A stretch of 64,000 nucleotides of DNA from Coprobacter fastidiosus (GCF_030296935.1 NZ_AP028032.1:868001-932000), one strand, 5' to 3'. Shown: positions 36,829-46,363, counted from the stretch's first letter. Numbers and translations: made by a program. Notes: generated by a model not told the origin, from the sequence alone.

Positions 36829-38052
36829 ATGAAAACACTTAAATTATTTTTTTTCTGTGTTCTTTGCGCTATAACGGCACAAGCGAACAATTACAAAAGT
36901 ATCCGGGATTTCAACGTATTGCCGACTAACACTCCGGAAGTAAACAAACAAAATCTCCAAAAAGCAATAGATTGGGCGGCTCAATCGGGAGCAGCTTTAT
37001 TCGTCGATCCGTCAGAGACCCCCTATCCCGTAAACGGAGGAATAATTCTAAAAAAGAATGTTTCTCTGATCGGAGTGCACGGCCCTACGGGAAGAGGAAC
37101 TAAGCATCCCTCAAAAAATCATCCCGTAGGTTCGGTATTCAGCATTACCGACAAAGACAACCCTTTCATTTCCGTACAATCGGCAACTCAAATACGAGGT
37201 ATCCAATTCTGGTATCCGGAACAAACTCACACAAAAGCCGATGAAATCATAAAATATAAACCGACTATCCAAATGTGTTCCGATCAAAGAGCTCATGGTG
37301 TTACTCTGTCTTGTCTAACATTTTACGGAGAATATACTGCCATGGACTTTACTGCAACCCGAAAAAATACAAGCGAACTGGTGCTTATCGAACATTGCTA
37401 CGGTTATCCATTAAGTGGACAATTTATCCGAATCGATTATTGTTATGACATCCCCCGAATTTTACACTGTCATGTAAATCCGGCAAATATGAGGGAATTC
37501 GGCCGTTCATTCAAACGGGAAATTATCGATGCCGTAATTGCAAATCAAACCTATGCTTTTTATATAGACCATACAGATAATGCACAGTTGATGGATGTAT
37601 TCACATTCGGGACATACGGTGGGATATATTTAGGAGCTGAATCATACGGACAGTTAACAAATTTCAATCTCGACTGCGTCACAATAGGTATCTACAAGAA
37701 CGGATCGGGCACAAAAAACCGAAACTGGCAAATCGCTCAAGGCTCGATTATCGCTAATGCCGGAAAATCGATAGGAGAGATACATCCCATTGTCATTGAA
37801 GGACAAGGGCACACGGCAATATCGAATGTAGAAGCTTTTTCGGGAATGAACGGAGCTCTCACCGCAATCGGACAATCTTATGATTATTTACTTGTAAAAG
37901 GGGATAAACGGTTAACAATATCTATGTTTGGCTGCCGGATGAGAAACTATGTATCTAAAAATCCCATTACTGTACAAAACAAACAGGCAAAAATTCAAGC
38001 AGTAGCTTGCATAGATAAAAACGAAGAGTTATACAATAAGATCATCAAATAA
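36829..38052 (+). CDS. Secreted beta-helix-like protein, function unknown
   Basis: A 407-residue exported protein with a signal peptide ending near residue 20 (ITAQA-NN). The segment SIRDFNVLPTNTPEVNKQNLQKAIDWAAQSGAALFVDPS is what opens pectate-lyase-like or GH55-like right-handed beta-helix proteins (normally DFGAKGDGVTDDTKALQKAID). The remainder is rich in short beta-strands and asparagine/glycine turns. No catalytic residues can be assigned, so lyase, hydrolase or polysaccharide binding are all possible. It is monocistronic and lies between the vor/kor operon and mdh without a visible terminator of its own. Confidence 0.65.
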   Translation: MKTLKLFFFCVLCAITAQANNYKSIRDFNVLPTNTPEVNKQNLQKAIDWAAQSGAALFVDPSETPYPVNGGIILKKNVSLIGVHGPTGRGTKHPSKNHPVGSVFSITDKDNPFISVQSATQIRGIQFWYPEQTHTKADEIIKYKPTIQMCSDQRAHGVTLSCLTFYGEYTAMDFTATRKNTSELVLIEHCYGYPLSGQFIRIDYCYDIPRILHCHVNPANMREFGRSFKREIIDAVIANQTYAFYIDHTDNAQLMDVFTFGTYGGIYLGAESYGQLTNFNLDCVTIGIYKNGSGTKNRNWQIAQGSIIANAGKSIGEIHPIVIEGQGHTAISNVEAFSGMNGALTAIGQSYDYLLVKGDKRLTISMFGCRMRNYVSKNPITVQNKQAKIQAVACIDKNEELYNKIIK

Positions 38053-38169
38053 ATTTCTAATTATATTATTCTCTTTTATATATCGGACCTTTCAAGGTAT
38101 TTCTCATAACTATCGGTTATAATATTAAAATTTGAATAAACGGACATTTTTCAGAAACCAATTATTACG

Positions 38170-38177
38170 TATCTTTG
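38170..38177 (+). promoter_or_regulatory. -7 promoter element of mdh
   Basis: TATCTTTG, a full match, 46 bases upstream of the ATG at 38223. Confidence 0.65.
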
Positions 38178-38222
38178 TTAATATAATTACGTATTTATTT
38201 CTAACATAAAATATTCAAGGTT

Positions 38223-39224
38223 ATGAATTACCTAACAGACAAAAAACTGACAATCGTAGGAGCTGCCGGAATGATCGGCTCAAACATGGCTCAAACGGCA
38301 TTAATGATGAAACTAACCCCAAACATTTGTCTTTATGATCCTTATGCGCCGGCTCTCGAAGGTGTTGCCGAAGAAATGCTTCAATGCGGTTTTGAAGGAG
38401 CAAATATCACTTTTACCAGCAATATAAAAGATGCTCTTACGGGAGCTGACTATGTCGTTTCTTCCGGAGGCGCTGCCCGTAAAGCCGGAATGACCCGTGA
38501 AGATCTACTAAAAGGTAATGCAGAAATAGCAGCCCAATTTGGAAAAGATCTGCGCAACTATTGTCCGAATGTAAAACATGTCGTTGTCGTATTTAACCCT
38601 GCAGACATTACAGGTCTGATAACTTTACTTTATTCAGGATTAAAACCTTCTCAAGTTTCGACTTTAGCAGCTCTTGACAGTACCCGTTTACAAAATGAAT
38701 TGGTAAAATATTTTAAGATTCCGGCTTCCGAAATAAAAAATTGTCGGACTTATGGCGGTCACGGAGAACAAATGGCGGTATTCGCTTCAACAACTACAAT
38801 AAAAGGCAGTGCTCTTTCTTCTTTAATAGGAAGTGAACAATTGCCGGAAGCTGAATGGAAAGAAATAAAACAAAAGGTTATACAAGGCGGTAAACATATT
38901 ATCGATTTAAGAGGACGTTCTTCGTTCCAGAGTCCGGCTTATTTATCCATTGAGATGATTGCTGCTGCCATGGGTGGTGCTCCATTCCGCTGGCCGGCCG
39001 GAGTATATGTACATTCTGGCAAATTTAACCATATCATGATGGCAATGGAGACTGCTATTACAAAAGACGGCATATCTTATAAAGAAGTAAAAGGCAATGC
39101 CACTGAAGAGAAAGAACTTGAAAGCAGTTACGAACACTTGTGTAAACTACGGGATGAAGTTATCGCGATGGGTATAATTCCTCCTATCAACGAATGGCAC
39201 AAACTTAATTCCAATATAGATTGA
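38223..39224 (+). CDS. mdh: Malate dehydrogenase (lactate/malate dehydrogenase family)
   Basis: NAD-dependent oxidoreductase, 333 residues, probably interconverting malate and oxaloacetate in the fumarate branch of anaerobic fermentation. The Rossmann motif is GAAGMIG near residue 13. An SSGGAARKAGMTREDLLKGN segment near residue 80 carries substrate-binding arginines. AALDSTRLQNEL near 149 and the catalytic histidine in TYGGHGEQMAV near 178 follow. Substrate specificity for malate over lactate is inferred from similarity to the Bacteroidales Mdh type. It has its own promoter and a strong terminator. Confidence 0.9.
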   Translation: MNYLTDKKLTIVGAAGMIGSNMAQTALMMKLTPNICLYDPYAPALEGVAEEMLQCGFEGANITFTSNIKDALTGADYVVSSGGAARKAGMTREDLLKGNAEIAAQFGKDLRNYCPNVKHVVVVFNPADITGLITLLYSGLKPSQVSTLAALDSTRLQNELVKYFKIPASEIKNCRTYGGHGEQMAVFASTTTIKGSALSSLIGSEQLPEAEWKEIKQKVIQGGKHIIDLRGRSSFQSPAYLSIEMIAAAMGGAPFRWPAGVYVHSGKFNHIMMAMETAITKDGISYKEVKGNATEEKELESSYEHLCKLRDEVIAMGIIPPINEWHKLNSNID

Positions 39225-39225
39225 G

Positions 39226-39252
39226 AAAAAGCAGGGAAAATCCCTGCTTTTT
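39226..39252. terminator. Terminator after mdh, probably bidirectional
   Basis: A perfect 12-pair stem (39226-39237 with 39241-39252) with a 3-base loop. It has a T-run on the plus strand and, from the A-run at its left edge, a T-run on the minus strand. It can serve mdh and the convergent TonB-like gene. Confidence 0.88.
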
Positions 39253-39303
39253 TATAACTCCATTCCCCTGTTTTTCGAAATCATCCGGGAACAAATTCTT
39301 AAA

Positions 39304-39999
39304 TTACCGAATTATTATCCCCCTAAAATCGATATTGACCGTACGAGTATAATCAGACGGTATTCCTCCTTTCTTTCCCGGAATCCACTTCGGCATTTTA
39401 CTTACCACTCGTATAGCTTCTTTAGCTAATTCTGGTGCTGTACTTTTTGTCACTTTTATATCCGATAACGTACCATCAGACTTTACAACAAACGTTACTT
39501 GTGCAAACCCGCTCTCTATTCCTTTATCTAATAAAGCAAACGGAAATTTCTTGTTCTTCTCAATAAAATTAAACATAGCCGTTTTACCTCCGGGAAATTC
39601 AGGTAATCGCTCACTTTCCAATCTTTTCCCATCCGGTCCGATGACACCTTTAATATCTATCCCAGGTCTCAGTCGAACAAAGATTAGCCCTACATTCTTC
39701 CCGTATTTATCAAACAGCCTTTTCAACTGAGGATTTTTATCTGCATCCTTAATCACATCGATAGAAACAATGTCTTCAAGAATCTGCATATCCTCAAAAT
39801 CTTCAGAATCGACATAAGTATCATTCACAAAATAAACCGGTTGTTTCTTATTCATCTCTGCAACAGTATCTTTCGAAACACATAACGATACGGCCATTAT
39901 CTGTAATGACATAAAAAACATAACGGATAGCAAAAGTGCTTTTACATAAACGAAAAATAATTTCTCTTCTCCCATAAATTCATCGTATTTATTCTTCAA
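39304..39999 (-). CDS. TonB-like protein with TonB C-terminal domain
   Basis: A 231-residue envelope protein. One membrane helix (about residues 16-40) is followed by a segment (about 50-120) resembling the plug-like insert found in Bacteroidota TonB/BlaR-associated proteins (PVYFVNDTYVDSEDFEDM). A TonB C-terminal domain (about 135-230) carries LPEFPGGKTAMFNFIEKN, FVVKSDGTLSDIKV and MPKWIPGKKGG. TonB proteins couple the proton-motive force to outer-membrane receptors. Here no ExbB/ExbD or receptor gene is adjacent and the proline-rich spacer is absent, so energy transduction is unproven. Confidence 0.8.
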   Translation of the reverse strand: MKNKYDEFMGEEKLFFVYVKALLLSVMFFMSLQIMAVSLCVSKDTVAEMNKKQPVYFVNDTYVDSEDFEDMQILEDIVSIDVIKDADKNPQLKRLFDKYGKNVGLIFVRLRPGIDIKGVIGPDGKRLESERLPEFPGGKTAMFNFIEKNKKFPFALLDKGIESGFAQVTFVVKSDGTLSDIKVTKSTAPELAKEAIRVVSKMPKWIPGKKGGIPSDYTRTVNIDFRGIIIR

Positions 40000-40104
40000 T
40001 AAACGCTAACGAAAGATAATAAAAAAATACATATATTTAAAACACTTTCGGATATTATAACACAATGATTTCTTATTAATTATGAATTATAGAATTAAAA
40101 ATAG

Positions 40105-41865
40105 TCATTCATATAGCATTCTCTTTATCTTATCTCTATACCATAATGCCGTCCGGGCATCGTTCAGCCAATTATATTGACCGATTGGATATGATCCTCT
40201 CATCTGCTCCATTTCATTAACTGTCAACGTTATTCTTTCCAATGCTGAAAGAATATCCTCTTTCAACATTTTAGGATATGACTTTTTATCTCCCGTATAT
40301 ATTCTTATTCCATAATACGCCGTACACACAGCTTCATGCAAAGAAGCGGTAAGATAGGTACGATAAAAAAGCTGTTGCAATTCGTTATATGCAACAGAAT
40401 CTAATACAGGTTTCGTTTTTTCTATTTCTGACAATGCTTCGGCAGCAAGCCTGACTCCATATCGCTTTTCCGTTACTATATATCGGTAATATAAACTGTC
40501 CATCTTCTCACCGACATCCATCCATCGTCTATCAAAAACTTCTTTTACTTCAACAAATGACGGAGAAAACCATGACTTGAATTGTACCGGAGCTATGTGA
40601 TTTACAATATCTTTCCAATAATGGAAGGTTCTATTTACATCATGTTCTACCCGAACGACCGGAGGATCTATCCATCGACCCGACACATGCCGACTATAGC
40701 CCCATTTATTATTTTCATAGTTCAACGAAGAGTGATCTGTAAGATTTGTGCCTAATGTATAGAAAACAGACGTCACTATATCGAATGCTTCCTGAAAAGC
40801 TTTTTTTATCGGCAATAAAGCTGTGTTGCCATATTCCGACTCTATAAATTCGTTATATACCCGATCTACAGAAATTTTCGGATCTTCCGTCATTCGTTTC
40901 AAGGCGTACAATTGGATAGCATTAGCAGTGTTTACAATACTCGTATTCCCATATCGATCGGTACGAGCTACATATCCGGTTACATTAGGACAATGTATAT
41001 AGCTATTCCATCTTTTCATTACATGTTCAGGCCAAGTATTCGCCACCACTCCCTGTCCGCTGTATTCATTGCCTAAATCAAATTCTACAATGACAGGACG
41101 ATCCATCTTCTGTATATAATAATTATCCGGATGAGTCAGAAAAAAATCATGAGGTGTCTCTTTCATCATCAAAATCACCTCATCATATTTCAGATACTCG
41201 ATACAACCCGTCGTGCCTTTATATTCCTCTTCAGAGTAAGCAAATGTACGGATATACAATTTCTTTTTTCTTTCACCGATAAGTACATCTGAAATAGCAT
41301 TCACCACTGCTGCCAACTTCTCTTCCGAAGATTTCATTTTCTTAGAGAACTGCCTCTCCGCATAAGCTCCGGTTTCGATAAAAGTCAGGACAAGCCCGTC
41401 TGCCTCTGAAACCCGATCGAGCATCTGACGATAATCGTCTTTCAACCATTCCCAAAATTCAAGATTATCCAAGTCTATCGTTCCCCCAGGACCGGTTCTG
41501 AAACGTTCAGGATAATAATCTATATCATACAAACTATGATCCCATAGCAAAACCTCGTTTATCCCCTCCGAATGAGCCAAATTTACAAGCTCATTGACTT
41601 GCGCGCACACTTTTTCTTTTTTTATTTCCCTCAAATCATGGATAATCTCATGAGATAACTGAAGCTGATTTATGTCATACTCTTTCGCCGCTTTTATCGT
41701 TCGGACAGCAGCATTCATATCATCTGATAAAATAATCCATCCCCGAACATCTTTATTATTAAACTGATCCGGAAGAGTTTTTCCTAAGGTCACACAGACA
41801 GGGCACAATAAAAAAAGTACAAACAATACAAAACTGAAATTTTTCATGAAACTTATTTTTTTCAT
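40105..41865 (-). CDS. Secreted protein, TIM-barrel glycosidase-like, family unassigned
   Basis: A 586-residue exported protein with a signal peptide near residues 7-27; a second ATG 18 bases downstream at 41847 (MKNFSF) is an alternative start. The body alternates strands and helices: VRGWIILSDDMNAAVRTIKAAKEYDINQLQL, then HSEGINEVLLWDH, then VLTFIETGAYAE, then LYIRTFAYSEEE. This looks like a TIM barrel with acidic residues at strand ends, comparable to GH67-type alpha-glucuronidases, but I cannot assign a family. It starts 2 bases after the upstream clan-D-like gene, so the two are translationally coupled and probably act on the same glycan. Confidence 0.6.
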   Translation of the reverse strand: MKKISFMKNFSFVLFVLFLLCPVCVTLGKTLPDQFNNKDVRGWIILSDDMNAAVRTIKAAKEYDINQLQLSHEIIHDLREIKKEKVCAQVNELVNLAHSEGINEVLLWDHSLYDIDYYPERFRTGPGGTIDLDNLEFWEWLKDDYRQMLDRVSEADGLVLTFIETGAYAERQFSKKMKSSEEKLAAVVNAISDVLIGERKKKLYIRTFAYSEEEYKGTTGCIEYLKYDEVILMMKETPHDFFLTHPDNYYIQKMDRPVIVEFDLGNEYSGQGVVANTWPEHVMKRWNSYIHCPNVTGYVARTDRYGNTSIVNTANAIQLYALKRMTEDPKISVDRVYNEFIESEYGNTALLPIKKAFQEAFDIVTSVFYTLGTNLTDHSSLNYENNKWGYSRHVSGRWIDPPVVRVEHDVNRTFHYWKDIVNHIAPVQFKSWFSPSFVEVKEVFDRRWMDVGEKMDSLYYRYIVTEKRYGVRLAAEALSEIEKTKPVLDSVAYNELQQLFYRTYLTASLHEAVCTAYYGIRIYTGDKKSYPKMLKEDILSALERITLTVNEMEQMRGSYPIGQYNWLNDARTALWYRDKIKRMLYE

Positions 41866-41867
41866 TA

Positions 41868-44246
41868 TTATCGACGATAGACTTTCATTAGCTTTTCTTC
41901 ATAAGGTATAGGATAGGCCGTTATCCAAACTTCCGGTTTCAAATTCAATTTATCAGATTCATAACCCAACACAAAAACCTCTATCTGCTTTCCTTCCATA
42001 CTTTTATCTAAAGGGAAAAAATAAGTATAATTAGAATCAGACAAGACTGTTGCATTTTCCCACGGATTGGCAGGATAAGACACGGCCCTTGATGCAGCAC
42101 CTATATATTGGCCATCAACTTTTAAAGTTGCATACGCTCCTTCGATCCCATGTCTGCCATTGATAGCAACACAAAGATAGCTGCCCTTAGGCACTTGTCG
42201 CAAACTAAAATTACCATTCCATGCCCCTGCACATTTCACGGCATCAGCAAACAGATTACTGGCTCTGAAATTTTCCGAATTCAGTTTTTTCCCACCTGCA
42301 TATACTTCGACTTCGGCAATAGCTTCAGGAAACGGATTTAATTTCAGATAACGCATTTCTTTTTCGATCTTCAGATTCATCGTCGTATCTGCCAAAAATA
42401 AAATAGATTCCCATGTTTTCAAATCGGAAGAGATTCTGGCAAAATTACCCTCTGCCATCATCAATGGTTGCAACATATATTCATTATTCACTTTTATACG
42501 GATACTATCCACAAACAATGAATGTCCAAGATCTAATCGAAAGCAACCGCCCTTTATCCGACGACCTCCTTTAATTTTAGATACCCCGAAAAACGTATTC
42601 ATACGTCCATCGAACAAGTTTTTATCCCAAACGCCACGATTGATAAATGCAGGTTGAGTAAAAAAGGCTTCACGTGCAGCCTTTACTTGCGCAATTTTCG
42701 TATTACCAGACCGACACAAAGATCGCACTTCCAAAGCATTATTATCTGCCGCAAAAACCGTTGCTTCATATAAAGCAGCAGCATCCCGAGGAATAGAACT
42801 AGGAAATAGTTCTACAAGTTTTCTATGATAAAATTCGGTATATTTCTCACCGAGAAACGAAATCTTAACACCATTTTTCCGAGTCACGGATTTTGTCACA
42901 TCCTTTCCCGAAATCTCGACTTTCTCTATATCGGAAACACCCGTTAAACGGATATTCGCCTCTGTTCCCGGGAATCCCAATAATCTCATCTCTACAGGCT
43001 TCCCCGAAACATCTTTTATAATCTCAAAATCAACACCCTCTACTCCGAATTCTTCTATACACTTATCCGATGAAACAGATAAAAGTAAAGAACGGAACGG
43101 TAAAACCATCACTTCGACAGACTGACCATACGAATATATACCCGATATTCGCTCCACAGGATGGTACATCCTACATACTACCCTCTTTCCTTTTTTCAAT
43201 CCGATCTCTTCATCTAATCTGACAGTAATCGTTCGAGGCAACCAACTCAAATTTCTTAAAGTAACTACTCTCACTGAATCATTACCTCGCGATACGGCAT
43301 ATTCTCCATAACTTTCCGGTAATTTCATTCCACTAACCAAACATTCAGCGAATCTCTTATGCAGGTTAAAGATTCTTGCCAACTTAGGATATTCTTCATC
43401 GGATAACAACCACGGATTTCCATAAATCTGAGGAGACAGAATCAGCGCTCTGTTGAAAGCCTGCAACACTAACTCATCTTCCCAATAGTCCAAACAAGAA
43501 GACACACACACACCATGATCTTCGGTAAGTCTCCTCAAATCCGGAGCATGTCCCCGACTCATAGCTCCTACTCGATTGTGAGTAGCCGCTACGGTATTGC
43601 TCGAATTAACATCGATATAACTTTCTCTTCCCTCCCACAAAAATGTAGTTGCATACTCTTCGGCTTTTTTGAGTCCCAAACGATGATTCAGCAAAATCAA
43701 ATCAGGAGAATATTCTCTGCACTGCTTCATCATTTCTATAAACATACTTTCCTTATCTTCTCTCAAAGGTCCGCAAACTGCATCAAATTTAAACAAAGCC
43801 CAATGATAATCACGGCATAGAGATACCAACATATCTTTTCTCCGCTGAGCACTCTTCAATGTATTCCCAAAACCGTCCGGCCCTCCCCACATTCCCAAGC
43901 GCATACCATTTTTCTGAGCTTTTCTATATACGGTATCTAATCCGTCAGGAAATTTCTGTTTGAAACGTATCGACTCCATATCTCCGTAAAAATTTTTTCC
44001 ATCGATCAAACCTGCATCGAAAGCATAAATGTCCAGCTCCATCCCGTATTCGTTCCGAAGCCATTCAAAGAAATCCATATTTATAAGAGTCTGTTTTTCC
44101 GAAGGGCCTTCATTCGTATTGTTAATCCATGAGAAATACTCCGAACGAGACAAACTTTTTTCATCAGTTCCGCGATTGACAACCTCTTGAGAAAACAAGT
44201 GACTACAAACAAATAATACGCATAATATACATGTGTGTATTTTCAT
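41868..44246 (-). CDS. Secreted clan-D-like glycoside hydrolase (alpha-galactosidase-like)
   Basis: A 792-residue exported enzyme. The ATG at 44246 is chosen over an upstream frame start because it gives a clean signal peptide (residues 1-19). The catalytic barrel (about 30-330) has DIYAFDAGLIDG near residue 71, GMRLGMWGGPDGFG near 114, and LFKFDAVCG with Asp155 as probable nucleophile. This is the KxD pattern of GH27/GH31/GH36-type retaining enzymes. A beta-sandwich follows, then a discoidin-like F5/8C segment (about residues 535-650) and another C-terminal beta domain. The exact family and substrate are not assigned. It is the first gene of the two-gene operon. Confidence 0.72.
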   Translation of the reverse strand: MKIHTCILCVLFVCSHLFSQEVVNRGTDEKSLSRSEYFSWINNTNEGPSEKQTLINMDFFEWLRNEYGMELDIYAFDAGLIDGKNFYGDMESIRFKQKFPDGLDTVYRKAQKNGMRLGMWGGPDGFGNTLKSAQRRKDMLVSLCRDYHWALFKFDAVCGPLREDKESMFIEMMKQCREYSPDLILLNHRLGLKKAEEYATTFLWEGRESYIDVNSSNTVAATHNRVGAMSRGHAPDLRRLTEDHGVCVSSCLDYWEDELVLQAFNRALILSPQIYGNPWLLSDEEYPKLARIFNLHKRFAECLVSGMKLPESYGEYAVSRGNDSVRVVTLRNLSWLPRTITVRLDEEIGLKKGKRVVCRMYHPVERISGIYSYGQSVEVMVLPFRSLLLSVSSDKCIEEFGVEGVDFEIIKDVSGKPVEMRLLGFPGTEANIRLTGVSDIEKVEISGKDVTKSVTRKNGVKISFLGEKYTEFYHRKLVELFPSSIPRDAAALYEATVFAADNNALEVRSLCRSGNTKIAQVKAAREAFFTQPAFINRGVWDKNLFDGRMNTFFGVSKIKGGRRIKGGCFRLDLGHSLFVDSIRIKVNNEYMLQPLMMAEGNFARISSDLKTWESILFLADTTMNLKIEKEMRYLKLNPFPEAIAEVEVYAGGKKLNSENFRASNLFADAVKCAGAWNGNFSLRQVPKGSYLCVAINGRHGIEGAYATLKVDGQYIGAASRAVSYPANPWENATVLSDSNYTYFFPLDKSMEGKQIEVFVLGYESDKLNLKPEVWITAYPIPYEEKLMKVYRR

Positions 44247-44551
44247 AAATAAAAACTTTTTCCATATCCGTTTTTCCGGATACCGATTTTCAGATTGCAA
44301 GGTATGACACGCATGTTAAAAAAATGAGATGAGATATATTAATATGGAGTTAAAAAAAGATTAAAAAGAAATTTCAATTATTTTACAGCATTAATTCCTT
44401 TTTAAAGGCTGACTTTATTTTCTACTCCCTTTCCTAAAAGAGAAATATAATAAAAAACTCGCATAAAATATAATCACAAAAAATTTGCTATTATATTTAC
44501 CTTCAATATTATACAATTTCCGTAAACCTAACAAAAAACTAAAATTTATAT
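44247..44551. other. AT-rich divergent intergenic region
   Basis: A 305-base stretch between the divergent enzyme operon (minus) and the DUF2867-like gene (plus). It presumably holds both promoters, but I see no clean TAnnTTTG element on either strand and no convincing ORF or RNA. Confidence 0.5.
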
Positions 44552-45013
44552 ATGATGCAACTGATAACAAAATATCTCCCTGCAGATTATACCGATAGCT
44601 TTCAAAAAACAATCAGCAGCGAGTCCTCAATACAAGTCAACGACTTATTTAAACTAATGTTTATCGAATATCCCAAATGGGGATTATGGCTGCTAAAAGT
44701 AAGAGATTTAATAGTTAAACCGTTAGGACTTAAAACAAACAAAACTTTTATAGATTTAATAATTGAAGAAAATAATGAAGAAATTATTTGGGGAACAGAA
44801 GACAAACACCTAACCTTCTATATATCTATATATTGTTCGAAAAATTATAACAAACGACAAAGCGTAAGTTTGACAACAATAGTCAAATACAATAATTTAT
44901 TAGGGAAAATATATTTCTATATTATCTGGATATTTCACAGAATTGTAGTAAAATATCTCTTCAAACGAGCAATAAGACGTTGGTATAAACAAAGAAGGGT
45001 ATTAATAAAATAA
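44552..45013 (+). CDS. DUF2867-family protein
   Basis: A 153-residue protein fitting DUF2867. It shows LLKVRDLIVKPLGLKT near residue 47, WGTEDKHLTFYISI near 86, then a strand-rich VSLTTIVKYNNLLGKIYFYIIWIFHRIVVKYLF end (read as two parts: VSLTTIVKYNNLLGKIYF and a C-terminal amphipathic helix). The hydrophobic C-terminal stretch may touch the membrane. The function of the family is unknown. Two ATG codons (44552, 44555) open the frame. The gene stands alone and is unusually AT-rich. Confidence 0.8.
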   Translation: MMQLITKYLPADYTDSFQKTISSESSIQVNDLFKLMFIEYPKWGLWLLKVRDLIVKPLGLKTNKTFIDLIIEENNEEIIWGTEDKHLTFYISIYCSKNYNKRQSVSLTTIVKYNNLLGKIYFYIIWIFHRIVVKYLFKRAIRRWYKQRRVLIK

Positions 45014-45196
45014 CTATAATAATGAACCAGATAATAAAAAAGTCTGTGATTAAAAATATCCATATTCCGACGGTGTAAGAGACTGCCTAAAAGGAAGATT
45101 TACAATAAGAAAAACTGAGAAAATGATTTTACTTCAGAATTTAAGTTTTAGTCTAAAAAAATATAAAATTTATTTTATATCGCTCAAATTAATACG

Positions 45197-45204
45197 TACA
45201 TTTG
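45197..45204 (+). promoter_or_regulatory. -7 promoter element of the PH-domain gene
   Basis: TACATTTG, a full match, 41 bases upstream of the ATG at 45245. Confidence 0.65.
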
Positions 45205-45244
45205 TCCTCTGATAATAAAACCATGTAATTAATTTACAAAGACT

Positions 45245-45688
45245 ATGAGCTATATTCAAAACAACCTACAAGCTGGTGAAGAAATAAAATATAAAGCAAA
45301 TATTCACTGGTATATATTCGTATATCCGATAATACTATTATTACTGGGAGTTTTCTTTTCATGTGCACAGACAGGTATCATTTATTATATCGGCTTACTT
45401 TTGTTATTGTTAGGACTGTTTCATTTGACAAAAAGAATTCTTTTAAAGGTGGGAGCTGAATATGTTGTCACAAATAAAAAGGTAATTCTAAAATCAGGTA
45501 TTTTAAGCCGGGACGCTCTCGAATTGATTTTAAGTAAATGTGAGGGACTACGTATTAATCAAAGTATTATGGGACGTATTTTAGGTTTTGGTTCTATTAT
45601 CGTAACTACGGGTGGGGTGACAAATAAATTTAACTTTATTGCTAATCCTATAAAATTCAGAAACGAAATCAACGCGCAAATTCAATAA
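45245..45688 (+). CDS. Bacterial PH-domain (bPH2/YdbS-like) membrane protein
   Basis: A 147-residue protein with two membrane helices (about residues 25-63), followed by a bacterial PH domain (about 66-145). Domain segments are YVVTNKKVILKSGILSRDALELILSKCEGLRINQS and RILGFGSIIVTTGG (the first quoted in two parts: YVVTNKKVILKSGIL, then LILSKCEGLRINQS). The layout is that of YdbS/YdbT-type proteins. Function is unknown; the domain is often found in membrane stress proteins. It has its own promoter. Confidence 0.85.
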   Translation: MSYIQNNLQAGEEIKYKANIHWYIFVYPIILLLLGVFFSCAQTGIIYYIGLLLLLLGLFHLTKRILLKVGAEYVVTNKKVILKSGILSRDALELILSKCEGLRINQSIMGRILGFGSIIVTTGGVTNKFNFIANPIKFRNEINAQIQ

Positions 45689-45852
45689 ATACCTCTATAC
45701 ATGGCAACACCCTGCTCTAAAAATGCGAGAAGTGGAGTCAATGCATGTCGAATATTTTCAGAAAACTTATCACAGTTTGTGGATATTATGAACTTTGTCT
45801 TTTAAAGGTAAAAAGATGTACTTTAAGGCAGACACAAGGGGATAAAAAAAAC

Positions 45853-45878
45853 TCCCACAAATTCAATAATTTGTGGGA
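45853..45878 (-). terminator. Terminator of tRNA-Ser(CGA)
   Basis: An 11-pair perfect stem (45853-45863 with 45868-45878) with a 4-base loop and, on the minus strand, a run of seven T, about 30 bases after the tRNA. Confidence 0.82.
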
Positions 45879-45905
45879 ATTATCTGCTTGTTGTCCGATT
45901 AATTC

Positions 45906-45992
<87 letters not shown>

Positions 45993-46038
45993 AATACTGC
46001 TATTCTTTTGCAGCGAAAAGTACGATATTTTGACTCTG

Positions 46039-46046
46039 CAAATGTA
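46039..46046 (-). promoter_or_regulatory. -7 promoter element of tRNA-Ser(CGA)
   Basis: Minus-strand TACATTTG, 47 bases upstream of the mature tRNA 5' end. Confidence 0.65.
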
Positions 46047-46209
46047 GATATTTTTTTGATGAGCAAAAAAATATTTTACTTTTTTGTTCGTATAAAAAAG
46101 AAGATATATTACTTATAAATAAAATTGTTTGACTATATAATTCTCAGTAAATAGATTTATGAACTTTATTTTGGGGAAAATATTGGAGACCGGAGTTTAT
46201 GGCAATAAA

Positions 46210-46242
46210 AAAAACCTACAAATCGCTGATTTGTAGGTTTTT
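46210..46242 (-). terminator. Terminator of tRNA-Ser(TGA)
   Basis: A 15-pair perfect stem (46210-46224 with 46228-46242) with a 3-base loop and, on the minus strand, a T-run, 37 bases after the tRNA. Its CTACAAAT core resembles the CCACAAAT core of the neighbouring tRNA terminator. Confidence 0.85.
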
Positions 46243-46278
46243 GTCTTCCTACTGTCCTTTTTTGTCCAGTAGGTTCTG

Positions 46279-46363
46279 CGGAGAGGGAGGGATTCGAACC
46301 CCCGGTACCTTGCAGTACAACGGTTTTCAAGACCGCCGCGATCGACCACTCTGCCACCTCTCC
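46279..46363 (-). tRNA. tRNA-Ser (anticodon TGA)
   Basis: An 85-nucleotide class II tRNA with acceptor stem GGAGAGG/CCTCTCC, a long variable arm (TTGTACTGCAAGGTACC) and anticodon loop CTTGAAA, giving anticodon TGA (reads UCA and probably other UCN codons). The CCA end is not encoded. It is about 90% identical by eye to the neighbouring tRNA-Ser(CGA) on the same strand. Confidence 0.95.
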
